From: Basidiobolus meristosporus CBS 931.73
Lineage: Eukaryota; Basidiobolomycota; Basidiobolomycetes; Basidiobolales; Basidiobolaceae
Reading direction: 5' to 3'
Length of the DNA: 64,000 nucleotides
NCBI GenBank assembly: GCA_002104905.1
Contig: MCFE01000230.1
Coordinates: forward strand, 1-64,000
A program made the position numbers and the translations under genes. How positions within the stretch are numbered: position 1 is the first letter of the stretch; the number at the start of each line of letters is the position of its first letter. Shown here one piece after another: positions 24,226 to 35,054 of the stretch. The notes beneath the pieces are model-generated. The model ran no database searches, had not been told where the DNA came from, and saw nothing but the letters and a program-made list of their open reading frames with translations.

Positions 24226-24935
24226 TGTGATGATGTCAATGTACTCCTAGGGGAAGCTACAGAACACAAGGTGTGTGAGGTGTCTGATAGGTGTAATAAC
24301 CTCTGGGTCTAAACTGCTGGTGTCTTTGTCAATATGTCACCAAGGTAAAAGCTCCTGCTTCTCTAGCTTCCTAGATGCTCCAAGTGTCTCCAAAGGCCTC
24401 TATGTGTCTTGTGCACTACCATGCAAAGCTCCTTGATGGCAGGTCAGAGGTGAACTGTGAAAGGTTGGTGCAGAGACCAACTGCTAATCCATAAGGAAGT
24501 GTAATATTGATAGAAGGGAAAATTTATTGATGAGATATTAACTTCCCTTAAAACTTTCCCAGATTGCCAAGTGATGACTAATACAAGGTTCTAGAAGATT
24601 CCAGGCCTTAGTAAAATTCTGAATGTCATCACCATGAGCTAAAAATAATCCAAAAAGGTCCTGGAGGCTCTAAATGCCACAGCACATCCATCCAATCAGG
24701 GATCAGTAGCCAGAAACCTGTGTAACAATGATATACCATATAAGATATTGAAATGGTAGGAATGGTAACACAGACTTAGGTCATGTTCATGGGAACTGAC
24801 ATGGGTGCTTACCTAATGTGGATACATATACTGATCACAAAGCTGAATAACATCTGAGATAAATAATGCTAACCACTAATCAGGGTTAACATAATATGGG
24901 GATAATACCCATAATATGGGCAAAGTAGAATCAGA
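24226..24935. mobile_element. LTR-like repeat 'F', second copy
   Basis: It aligns in reverse with 6019-7141. Shared blocks include CTAAACTGCTGGTGTCTTTG, CAAAGGCCTCT.TGTGTCTTGTG and ACTGATCACAAAGCTGAATAA. It is shorter, with deletions. The ends are placed only to within about 10 bp. It splits a Tnp2 gene. Confidence 0.65.
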
Positions 24936-26478
24936 TTTCTCTGGTATCTTGAAGGGCTCAATTAGCTTGAAATCCCCCTGGTACAACTTGTTCATTAGTA
25001 TAGGAATATTGTTGAAAAGTAAGTGCATTGATCCCAGTGAACAGTTTTTAAACCAATAGGTACCCTCTATTTCAAGAATCTTTCATTTGCAAAAAATTCC
25101 ATATTCAAACCAATGGCTCATAGATTGCCAACTTTGCTGCAATTGCATGCTGAAATCTGTATGTTCTCTTGGTGGGAAAATGATGTACTTAGTGTTGATG
25201 CTTGAATAATAATAATGTGTGTGAGTTATGGTGTAGATCCCCAGGATCTCACACATTTAACAGCAGCACCATCCACTGTGCCCAGAAAAGCCAGCTTTCT
25301 TGCTGATGGCTTGGATATCTCCAAGGCAGATCATAATATGCACTTTGACATTACAACCACTTGGTGATATCACATTGAAAAGCATACAAAATTCATCTAG
25401 CATTGGATGCAGGTGGCTGTCCAGGTTGGACAGTGCACTAGGCCCTTATACCAGTGAGACTACTATAAGATTTCTGCTCTGATACCTTACAATAGGTGGC
25501 AGTTTCAGGTTGATAGAATCAATGGCTAGCAGGATTTGCTGGTAGGGTACTGTTTAATGAAAGATCATCCAGTGCCAAGGGAAAGGCATGGTCATACATA
25601 CCTGCAAGGTAGCGCTTGCTTCATAATATTTGAAATGTTTGCTGTCAAGTATATTGGAGATGTTTTTGCTTGATTGATATCAAGTGAGGCACTTTATAGC
25701 CTCTCAGCAATAGTTGGACTGCATGAGCTGCTTTAAGCTGAGTATCACTGTAATATATCTGGAGTGCTTTTCTGATGTGGATGCCATACAACTGTTAACA
25801 AATGCTGGTATCAGTACAGTCTCTGGGTCATATGTTACCAGCTGCGTAATGATTGTCCATTTGTACCATGTAAAAGGTAGGTTGCATCCTGGAATAATTT
25901 TGGCAAGAAGTTGTAATGAATCCTCAAAGCCCCCATTACTTATATTTGTGGAAACACGCCATAGATCTAGCCATAACAACACATTATTCACCAGCAGATG
26001 TATCACTGGGTTCACTTGGCTTCATAAATTATCCTTGGCATTTTTTCTATGGATCTTGTCCCATTGCATGTTGAGATTCTGCTAGGATCATGCTGAGTAC
26101 TGTTATTAGGGGAGAGAGGCTGAAAATCCTTCAGTGAACCTTCTTCTTCAGTGCTATCACTCAGCATGCCATACCTGGAAGGCAGTGGTGAGCCTAGAGG
26201 CATAGCAAGCTCACGTCATTTAGTTTGTGCAAGGTGGCAAATACAGCTAGGAGCCATTATAGAAGTATTAAGTGGCCACCAAAATATTGCTTGTACAATA
26301 GTGACTGATGAATGGTCAAATATAAATTGTGTAGCAAAACACTGGCTGTGATTCTTGTAGAACTTTCTGTGCTGTCTGTGTGCTTCATGGCTGAGAGGCT
26401 TGCCACAATAACAACATGATCTTTTTTCTCTTCTCTCAAGGTGCTGAATCAACATAGTATCCTCCATTGGGGATACAG
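24936..26478 (-). pseudogene. CACTA Tnp2, N-terminal and middle part, copy 3
   Basis: The gene starts near 26467 with MEDTMLIQHLERR and RSCCYCGKPLSHEAHRQH, the copy with the fullest Cys/His cluster, then HSQCFATQFIFDH. At 26015 it continues with NPVIHLLVNNVLLWLDLW, IIPGCNLPFTWYKW and LIPAFVNSCMAS. The zinc-cluster CPxCQE segment is deleted here. The middle part to 24936 matches 41790-42520 of the other copy (SGPKSLSNLDSYL-type and HWRYPSHQQDS-type blocks) but with stops. It is inactive. No ORF B copy is attached; upstream sequence at 26480 diverges. Confidence 0.72.
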
Positions 26479-26745
26479 CTTGACACTTGACAACATAGCA
26501 CTACTGTTGCTCATAGATATTTTGTGATGAGATCACAACTCAGACTCAACGTAATTTTATCAGAAATATGTAATGAGTAGTACAAGCTGAAAGTTAGTTA
26601 TTTCTGATAATATGCAATCCTTAACATATATATGAGAATATACTAGTCCAATAGGTTAGATGGTTGTTTGCAGGTGTGATTTCAGCCAGAAAATACACAA
26701 CACCACATTGTGTTCATAAGTATAGGAATATATTATGTGAGCTGG
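26479..26745. other. Unassigned AT-rich spacer
   Basis: No gene and no repeat I can name. It sits between the Tnp2 start and an LTR. Confidence 0.4.
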
Positions 26746-27096
26746 TGTATTAAAATAGTTAGGAGTCCACCTGATTATTAATATACTACAAGCAAGCACT
26801 TAGTTGAATGATGTATTTCTGAATAAGAACTTAAAAATTTGCTTGTAAGATATTTACTGATTATTAGGTATCAGTGAAGTACAGATTGCAGGAAAATTTG
26901 AAACTTGAGCACATGAGCTGAAACTTGGCACATGTACTCCTGATATTCCCCTAGCATTAACCAAATAGTTACACTTACATAGTTCTGCAATAAGTATAAA
27001 TACTGTGCTGCAACTCAATAAATCAACAGGTGAAATACTTGTAAGTCTTCTGAATTTGCCATTTCACTTCCAGCATTTCTCTTCAATACCTCAATA
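26746..27096 (+). repeat. Diverged LTR 'E', forward
   Basis: It aligns in reverse with 11380-11725, for example CAGGAGTACATGTG-type and TGCAATAAGTATAAATACTG-type blocks. The latter is a TATA-box-like element shared by both. The ends are degraded and no TSD is certain. Confidence 0.65.
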
Positions 27097-27106
27097 CTCC
27101 GCCATT

Positions 27107-27470
27107 GTAACAAGTCTTAATATAAGAGTTGTAGAGAAAAAGGGAGATCAGCTAGTATTGAATTCACTAAAACTTGAACTGATTTTGATTGAAGTTCTAG
27201 TAGCTCCTTATGTACATTTTGCCTGATCAGTTGCTTACCATTTGTATTTCCTGATGTAAAATGTTGCTAATGACTCATTTAATTGCATCATCATTGCCCA
27301 GTTACATTGAAACTGATAAATCATTTATGTCTGGTATGGATCTGCTAATTCATCTGCTGACTAACACTACTGATTTGATTTACAATATTGACATACTGCT
27401 TAAATAAGCATAAAACTAATTGATTTGACCAAGAACTGCACTAACTTGAGCATTCACATGGCATATCATA
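27107..27470 (-). repeat. LTR of gypsy G, reverse
   Basis: It starts TGTAACAAGTCTTAATATAAG and runs through CTAGTAGCTCCTTATGTACA to a TGACCAAGAACTG block shared with 22300 and 16980. No flanking duplication is recognised. Confidence 0.6.
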
Positions 27471-28290
27471 TTACTGCCACAAATATTCTTAGATGTTCTG
27501 CACATGGTCTGTATCCATACCATGCTTTGAATGGAGTGGAACCACAATGTATCATGTAGTAACTCCTATTTTTATGATATACGGCAGTGGCAACTGATTC
27601 CGCCCAAAAATGATAGGATAATTTTTGACCATGGATCATAGATCTTGCCATATCAATTATTGATCTGTTAGCTTGTTCTGCTACTCCATTTTGCTGTGGG
27701 GAGTATGGTACAGTAGTCTCTTGCTTTATCCCATGAATTTTGCAGAAGTGGATGAAGAGTTTGGAGGTATATTCTCCACCATTGTCAGAGTGTATTTCTT
27801 GATTTATTCACCGGTTTCTCTCTCCATCATGGCTTCAAACTCCCTGAAGTTAGACAGAGCTTCTTCCTTTCTCTCCATGAAGTAGACCCATGTGTATCTT
27901 GTAAAATCACCAATAAAGGTGACCAAACACTTCATCCTGCCAAAGGATAAGTTTTGTATAGGTCCACACAGATCTGAGTGAACTAGATCTAAGTTTTCTT
28001 AGTTTTGATTAGCCCAGAGCTCTTGAACAGTTGACTGGCTTGTTTTCCATATATGCAGGCTTCAAAGTGCTCCAAATTAGCTGGGGGATAAATATTTACT
28101 CCAGAAATTAGCTGATCTTTGATCATTTTGCGCAAATAAACAAAGTTGATGTGCCCAAATCTCCTGTGCCAAAGCATTGCTGTTTCTTCATTTGAGTTAC
28201 ATAAGTTGGCTTCCAAATATGATGGAATACAAGTCAACTTTTATAGATTCTGATCTCTGATACCCAAAGCAATATGGGCACCATTTGATC
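27471..28290 (-). pseudogene. Copia A integrase fragment
   Basis: The minus strand has WHRRFGHINFVYLRKMIKDQ and CIYGKQASQLFKSS (28237-27989), then the core with broken frames, then MARSMIHGQKLSYHFWAES and PFKAWYGYRPCAEHLRIF (27651-27466). The pre-integrase WHRRFGH motif, which is damaged in the complete element at 36465, is intact here. Gag, RT and RNase H are missing. Confidence 0.75.
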
Positions 28291-31200
28291 AATGATCACA
28301 CAAAAGAAGAAGTCTCCCTCAAGATATCAGAAAATCAAGAATGGAAGAGTGGTATCCAGCAAATTGTTGCCCAACAGCAACAATACCCCAGATCCTCAGC
28401 CAGCAGCAACATGGAATGACTGCCATGGCCCAGAGCCTACAAACCCTTGTTAAGAGGAACTTAAGTGTGAAGGTCAACCAGTACCTTGGAAGAGTTAATA
28501 AACACCTGGGAACTTGACTCTTTCAAACTGAAGAAACTTTGAAGGCTAAAGGAATTGCCCTAGAAAGCAAGTTGCATTATGCAGCTTATGATTTGCAGAT
28601 GCTGCCATACAGTGGTATTACAACAGGATCAGGCCAGCTACTGTGATGGGATGCTCTGCAATCTCTACCTGGGATATGTTGCATTAGGAATCCAGGATGC
28701 TTTTGAGCCCCCACACCAGCAAATACTACCAAGAAGGAAGCTGAAGATACTTAGACAGAAAGGAATAGCTCAAGAGTACATCTATAAATAATGATGTACC
28801 TGGACAAATTGAAAGAATGGACCCCTGGATCAAGTCAAATACTTTATTGATAGGATGAAAAAGAGAACTTTTAAGCAAGGGAATTATCAAAGACCTCAGA
28901 CTATTGAAGAAGCCTTTAAGATTGCTCTAGATTATGACTCAACTATGTTTGGAGTTGGGAAGCCCACAATGCTTAATCAGAGAGGCTACAATCACTATGA
29001 GGGAAGACAATCATTAGCAGTGCCAATGGAAATAGACACTATGCAGAACAATCTCACCTCAGAATAATGCAAGAAGAAAAGACTTTGCTTTAATTACTAC
29101 AAGCAAGGACATGTTACAATGTATTGCCCCCAGAGAAGGAATGGACACCAGTCATCAAGAACCTTCAGCCGTATTGAAGCCCTTGAAAATAGCAACATGG
29201 AGGATGGGCTTGAAGAAGACTCAGAACTCACCTTTGATATGACAAAAGAATATCTACGCCAAACAACCTCAAACTTTGGAAAGCTATTATACTTGAATAG
29301 AGTAATCAATGAAGTACCTGCCAGGATCACAATTGACACAGGAGCATTGCATGAGTAGATGTCAGAGCAACTTGCTTTGAAAGCTGGAGTGAGCTCAGAA
29401 CCTACCAAATCAATTTATCTCTCAGCAGCAGATGGGGACTTTGACATATTCAACATATTATACAGCCAGTAAGCATGAAGTTCAATAACTGCAAGTAAGA
29501 CCTAGAGGCCTACATATTTGCATACTGTAAATTTGACTTGGTACTTGAAAAGGCATGGTTATTTATCCCTAATCCATCAATCAATTGTAGAGCCCATGCT
29601 ACTCAGATATTGAAAGGTAATCAGACCTATTAACTGCTACCCACTAGACTAGATTTGAACTTGGTCAGCTCCTGTCTGTTGAAACACTGAGCTTAGCAAG
29701 ACATAGTTCTATAGGGTACAGAGGAAAGGTACACAGATGTTTCTCATGGTAACAATACCGGATGATTCCCCTACTCCAGCTCCACAGAGAGTGCTAACTA
29801 TGCTGTAGTATTATTCCAATGTGTTTCCAGTAGTACTTGTAAACCTACCATTAGTCATAGATATGGCTCATATCATTAACATGGGAGATAACCTCTCTGT
29901 GAACAAGACACCTGACAAGATGAGTCCATTGGAGTTGGAAGAGATGAAGAGATAAACTGATCAACTTTTCAAGTAAAGATACAGCAGGCCCAACAAGTTA
30001 CCTTAGGAAGCACCAGTGCTTTTTTTGAAAAAGAATCATGGAACACTTTATATGTGCATTGACTACAGAGCCCTTGACTGAGTTACTGTGAAGAATAAGT
30101 ACCCATGCCTTGAATTAATGAGCTTTTGGACCAACTCAATAGAACCACAATATTTGGCTAGATTTTCCTCATGTCAGGAGAAAATAAGAAAAGGTTAAAA
30201 CCACAAAATATACCTAAGAGAGCATTCAAGACCAGCTATTGACACTATTAGTACTTGGCCATGAGGTTTGTCCTCACCAATGCCCCTACAGCATTCATGA
30301 TCTTAATGCAAACCATTTTCCAGGAGTACCTAAAAATGTGTGTAGTAATCTACCCACATAACATATTGATATATGGCATGACAAAACAGGACCACTTGGC
30401 ATACACTGAGAAGTCCTTCAAGAAGCTAAGAGAGAACAAGCTACATGGCAAGCTAGCAAAGTGTAAGCTTCTCAGGGACATATTAAGCATTTAGGACACA
30501 TAGTGACCAGCACAAGAGTGACCTTGGACCCCAAGAAAGTGGAACTTATCACAAGTTTAAAGTAGTTGATAGCATCCAGAGCTTTGGTTATAACTAGGAG
30601 TGGTTTCCTGGTATTGCTGATTTGTCTAAATCTCTGCAAGTACTGCAGCCCCTTTGACAGACATCCACAAGAAAAACAGCACCTTTAAGTGGGACATAGC
30701 CTGTGGAACTGCATTTCAGATGCTGAAGATTGAACTTGCCAAGCCACCATGCTTAAGATTTCCTGACTTCCAAAAAAACTTTACTCTTGGCACAGATGCT
30801 TCAGATTATGCAATTGGTGGAGTGCTGAACAATGATTATGAAGGGATTAAGTACCTGGTTGCTTTTGAGCCCAAGAAACTGAACTCAGCAGAATAAAACT
30901 ATCCAGTGCATCAGAGAGAGATGCATGTCATAATACACCACCTGAAAGGGGTAGAGATGATACATTGCAGGAGTCAAGTGCACTGTGAAGACTGATCATA
31001 CCTTACTCTAGTATTTATTAGCTCAGAAAGCAATATCCAGGAGAATGACATGATGGGGTGAATACACTCAGCAATTTGACCTGGAGTTTGTCTACTGCCT
31101 TGAGAAAAGTAACACAATTGCTGACACCCTATCAAGACAAGAGCAAGATGCACAACTTAACCTGGTGCATAGCTCATATTGGCCCAGCCTATTACTACAG

Positions 31201-31331
31201 GATTTGGAAGAACAAGCCATTCCTATTGAGGTAGATGAAGGTATCAAGAAGATTATACAGTATGAAGTCAGCTAATTTGTAGTACAGGATGAAACACTCT
31301 ACTCTATTTTTGATGGACACCCTAATGTCTA
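28291..31331 (+). pseudogene. Ty3/gypsy family G, gag to RNase H
   Basis: This is the most complete copy of the family. Gag is at about 28320-29160, with FNYYKQGHVTMYCPQRR (second Cys of the knuckle lost to Tyr). A protease site, ITIDTGALHE, is at 29327-29357. RT starts near 30045 with MCIDYRALD. The RT core at 30255-30494 reads FVLTNAPTAFMILMQTIF and VVIYPHNILIY, so the catalytic YxDD is YPHN. RNase H is at 30654-30896 (LGTDASDYAIGGVLN). The integrase start is near 31100-31320 (NTIADTLSRQEQ region). Many stops. Integrase continues after a solo LTR. Confidence 0.8.
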
Positions 31332-31710
31332 TGTTGAAATATTGAACTATTGAACTATTTGGCATCATTCAGCAGCCAAAAATTTACTTGACATTTTTGG
31401 GCTAGTCTTGGTCACTGTGGGACCAAATTACAGCCCTAACTTGGCAACTTTCCTTGGATCTATGAACCTATGATTATTCCCCTATAATCAAGATCAAATT
31501 AGCACTCTTACCAAACATTATGTACCAATCCTGAAACTCTTACAGAATGCTCCTGAATGATTGAGAAACTCTCCTTACTTGGTGTTACAGTTGTACTACA
31601 TGTATAAAGGTACAAATACTACGCTTCTTCATAAATAAACAGCAGCTCAGCTATTATCCCTATTTCTTGATCAGTTCCTCATATCCAAATTCACTTCTCA
31701 TATTGCATCA
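31332..31710 (+). mobile_element. Solo LTR, copia family D
   Basis: It is 379 bp, from TGTTGAAATATTGAAC to CATATTGCATCA, the same length as the 3' LTR of the complete D element. The flanks are GTCTA (31327-31331) and GCCTA (31711-31715), a 5-bp duplication with one C/T change. It interrupts the gypsy integrase; the uninterrupted relative is at about 17326-17350. Confidence 0.85.
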
Positions 31711-32697
31711 GCCTATTGGCACTATGTTGCTTGCCTGGATTTAACACACAAGTTACACAGTGGATATGGACATCTTGATATTGACAGTACCTATTGCTAG
31801 GTAAAAGCCAGTGCTGGTGGCCCATAATCAAATAAGATATTGGAAAGCTAGTGAAACATTCCCATGTTGCCAAATTAACCAAGTTCAACAGCAGAGAATT
31901 GCTGAGCACTTTCCCTTGGAGCCTGTAAGACAATTGGAGAGCTGGCATTAGCCTTGTTGGAAGACTGCCCCCTTTGTTCAAATGTAATTGGTGATTTCTA
32001 GAGACAAATAAGTATGCCACCAAATAGCTGATGGCTAGAGCTGTACCAGTAGGAAGTGAACAAGAAAGTGCAAGCATCATCCACCATGAGATTCTGATTG
32101 AATTTGGATGCCCTGTAGAAATTCTATTCAATACAGGAGCAAACTTTATGATAAAGACAACAGGAGCTCAACAGGAAATGCAGCAATTCCTACATCTAAA
32201 AACTTTGGCATAATCCCTATAATAATGAAATCCTGGAGTGATTTAATAGACTATTTGGAGCAATGCTCACCTAGTATGCAAATGGAGCTGTTGGTAGGTG
32301 GGACAACAATACTGACCAATAATCAACTTCTTGCAGAGTTAGGGCATACAAAACTACCTAAAAACTGCCATTTAACATGGTGTATGGTTGTGAATCAAGG
32401 ATTCCAGGAGATCTCACAAAGCCAAAACTCACTGACTACTTGTAGGTTTACCTCAGTTAGTCTAGTAGAAATCAATAATTGAAACAAACATGTCAGGAGG
32501 AACAGGCCATAAAGTACAAAGTGCAGAAAGGATGAAGCAGATATTTGATGAGACTGTATCACCAGAGGATTTGGCAGTAGGGCACTTGGTATTACTAAGA
32601 AACACTGCTTAGAAGAAGTTAGAGCCACAATGCACAGGGTCACTCAACATTATTAGAGAAAGTCCATTTGCAACTCACAAACTAGTAGACAAGCAAG
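31711..32697 (+). pseudogene. Gypsy G integrase, second part
   Basis: It continues 28291-31331 after the solo LTR. It has the integrase core with broken frames (MARAVPVGSEQESASIIHHEILIE region at 32031), then the C-terminal module GHLVLLRNTAWKKLEPQCTG and HKLVDKQGN near 32573-32700. It ends where the Harbinger element H1 begins. Confidence 0.72.
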
Positions 32698-32700
32698 GGA

Positions 32701-32840
32701 ATAGACTTGTTCTGTTGGATAGTGCCACATAGTGCCAGCCTGTTTTTGGTGCCGGATCAATCTGGCACTCTACGGCACTATCTGGCACTATAATTTCTAC
32801 CATGATGCCAGTGGTATGATACAGTTACTGGTAATTTTAC
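32701..32840. repeat. Terminal and subterminal repeats of Harbinger H1
   Basis: The end is AGACTTGTTCTGTTGGATAG, preceded by AAT at 32698-32700. The first 28 bp are identical to both MITEs. Within 140 bp there are four TGCCA or TGCCG words in one direction and three GGCAC words in the other, mostly as GTGCCA/TGGCAC. The same hexamer crowds the MITE ends. These are candidate transposase-binding sites. The opposite end of H1 is missing. Confidence 0.7.
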
Positions 32841-32885
32841 TCAATCTTACTTATATTGCTCAGAATAGTGCTTTCCTTGCTTTAT

Positions 32886-33770
32886 TTACTCTTCATAATA
32901 CTCCAGACACATTCCGCCCAGTGGATGTCTTCTTGTATGAACATACTGTGCATTAATAAATATCTTAACTATTTTACCTATTCTGCTGTTTTCACCTATA
33001 TATGACTTTTCTCTGTATTTACCTGCCAATATTCTGAATCTCTTCAGATATCCAAATGTGTGCTCTACCCTTACTCTGAAATGATTAAATATCTCATTGT
33101 AGAGCTTCTGCTTCCTGCTAAGCACACCATTCCTTGGCTTCCTATAAGCTGTAATACATCCTAATCTCTGACAATCCTCTCCTATATAGGCTAAGTCTGC
33201 CATATATTTCTCCCCTCTACTGAATTCAGGATGATTCTCTACCCAGGGTGCTTTGTCATGCCTACTTCCAGCAAATGGCCCACTAAACCAGATGATGTTA
33301 CCATCAATGTCAGACAGTGCTTGAAACTTCACACAGTGTGCCTTGTACTTGCCAGAATAAAAGTGCCTCTGCCCTCTAGAAGGTTTATTGATCCTCACTG
33401 GGAAGGTATCCAAAATACTCCTGATATGGGACCTGTTGCTGAACACTCTGGGATATGGAAGTCTACTGGAGCTTCTGAACCTAGTATTCCAAGCTTGCTC
33501 TAAGTCATTCATATTCTCTGCAAAGTGGTTCTCCATTGCTGTCAGCTAGGAATGCAAGCTTCTAGGACTTTTGTTGCCATGGATGGTGGGATGAAACCTT
33601 GTAGGGCAATAGTTCTTGTAATAGCAGAGAAGCTTAACAAGGGATCTCCTTGAGTAGATTGGGGTTGATGGTCCACAGTACTTGGAATAGATCTCCTCTA
33701 GTGTGTCAAAAGGAAATCCAGTGGTAGTGATGTGATTGATGAAAAAAGACCATTCAGATGAGTAAGTCAT
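32886..33770 (-). pseudogene. PIF/Harbinger-type DDE transposase, H1
   Basis: It reads 33770 to 32886 as one frame of 295 codons with a single in-frame TAG at 33546-33548. The 216-codon part from 33536 is uninterrupted. It belongs to the DDE_Tnp_4 type. Candidate catalytic residues are Asp in SILDTFPVRI, Asp in YMADLAYIGED and Glu in RVEHTFGYLKRF; FAGSRHDKAP is the usual GSxHD block. The product would cut the element at its terminal repeats and insert it at an AT-rich trinucleotide. A head-to-head second gene lies at 34130. Codons retain some CpG, unlike H2, so this is a younger copy. It may still be nearly functional, but the stop argues against that. Confidence 0.82.
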
Positions 33771-34129
33771 ATTAAAATTGATGGATGATTGTATGGAGGC
33801 AGTTTGAATTGATTTGGCGCAATCTGCGTTATTTATCTGATTTTTAATACATTATGGTTAAATCTCCATCAATTGCCATGTATCCCATTGTTATGTTGCA
33901 AAAACCATACGCAAACAATGCCTTGGTACTTTTATTGATGTTTTAATTATAGGTCTATTATCAAATAGGAAATCTGAAATTGATGAGATCTGATCTGTGT
34001 CAATGCAATCCAAGATGCATCATGCATAATATATGGAAAATTCAACAATCACATTAGTTTTCATATATATTTCATATAAGACCAGGTTGATGCCCATATA
34101 CTGCTGTATAAGTATCCAAATCTGTTGCT
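33771..34129. promoter_or_regulatory. Intergenic region between the two H1 genes
   Basis: About 360 bp of AT-rich DNA separate the divergent genes. No coding potential. It aligns loosely with 18761-19095 of H2. It is the likely shared promoter; no box could be assigned with confidence. Confidence 0.4.
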
Positions 34130-35054
34130 ATGGTCCCCATACCAAGCCTCAACTCATCTTTAGTACAACCCAGACAAAACCCATCCCCCAGCTCACAAGC
34201 ACGGTCCGGACCGGAAAAGTCAATGTCGGATCCGTTCAAGTTCTTGCCAAATGATTTTAGTATGGCCCAAGTGTCTGTGATGAGCCTTCATACAGATATT
34301 TGGGCACTATTGATTAATCTAGCAGAACTAGGTACCTCAGAGAGTCAACAAAGATAGAAGAACTTGAGTAGAAAGCTGTGGCATGAGTTCTACATCAAGA
34401 TGCCAGCCAATGTATGTAAAAAGATATATAACAAGACAAGTATTGAAATCAAGAATGAGCTGAGAGTGAAGGGATTTGACAAAGAAGCCACGCAAGAACA
34501 ATTTCACGCAAAATTTGCACAGTACAGGCTGGACGCATCCATTTGTGCCTCAACTCTGGGAACCAAAGAGATTCTGAATGAGTTTTTGCCTCAAATGACT
34601 AATGTACTATGTGATATATTAGTAGAGCTAAGTGGCTTCTGAGAGCAATATACACAGGACTCATCCAGATTGTGCCAGCACACCTTGCTGGATTCCCTAC
34701 CATATCTTGCAACCACAGCACGCTGGCGCACGTCAGTCCAGACCACGCCAACACCCTTTACCAGAATGCCCCGCATCAAGTCAACGCGCATTAAGTCAAC
34801 GTGTGCGCTTCAGAGCAAAACTATGAGAACTTGCCAAACTGCTCATTTAGACACAAGTCCATTGGAGTGGACCAAGTTGCGTCAACATGCAGCATCACAT
34901 TGAACTCAGCCAAGGGCCATCTCAACATGTCAAGGCGTGCCTATGCGTGCCGTTTTGCCTGACCATCAGCAAGTTACTTCTGGTGAACTGGCTGATGCTC
35001 AGCTCTGGCAGTTCCAGATGCAGGATCACTTGCAAAAACAGTACCCATATTGAT
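34130..35054 (+). pseudogene. Second ORF of Harbinger H1, unknown family
   Basis: One frame runs through 34130-35054 with three in-frame stops (34355-34357, about 34640-34642 and about 34901-34903). Between them are long readable parts: MSDPFKFLPNDFSMAQVS, LHTDIWALLINLAEL, KLWHEFYIKMPANVCKKIYN, IEIKNELRVKGFDKEATQEQ and, at the end, VTSGELADAQLWQFQMQDHL. The first half is conserved in H2 (18290-18760). PIF/Harbinger elements usually carry a second gene for a Myb/SANT-like protein that helps the transposase reach DNA. I do not see the Trp spacing of a Myb repeat, so that is only positional inference. The region is unusually CpG-rich for this window. It ends at a junction with copia sequence, and no right terminal repeat is present. 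Confidence 0.6.

Noticed and set aside
26479-26745. A possible extra gene in the spacer upstream of Tnp2 copy 3
   Set aside because: No open frame of note and no repeat or motif recognised.
34130-35054. A captured host gene in the CpG-rich island
   Set aside because: The first half is also present in the decayed Harbinger copy H2 in the same head-to-head position, so it belongs to the element.
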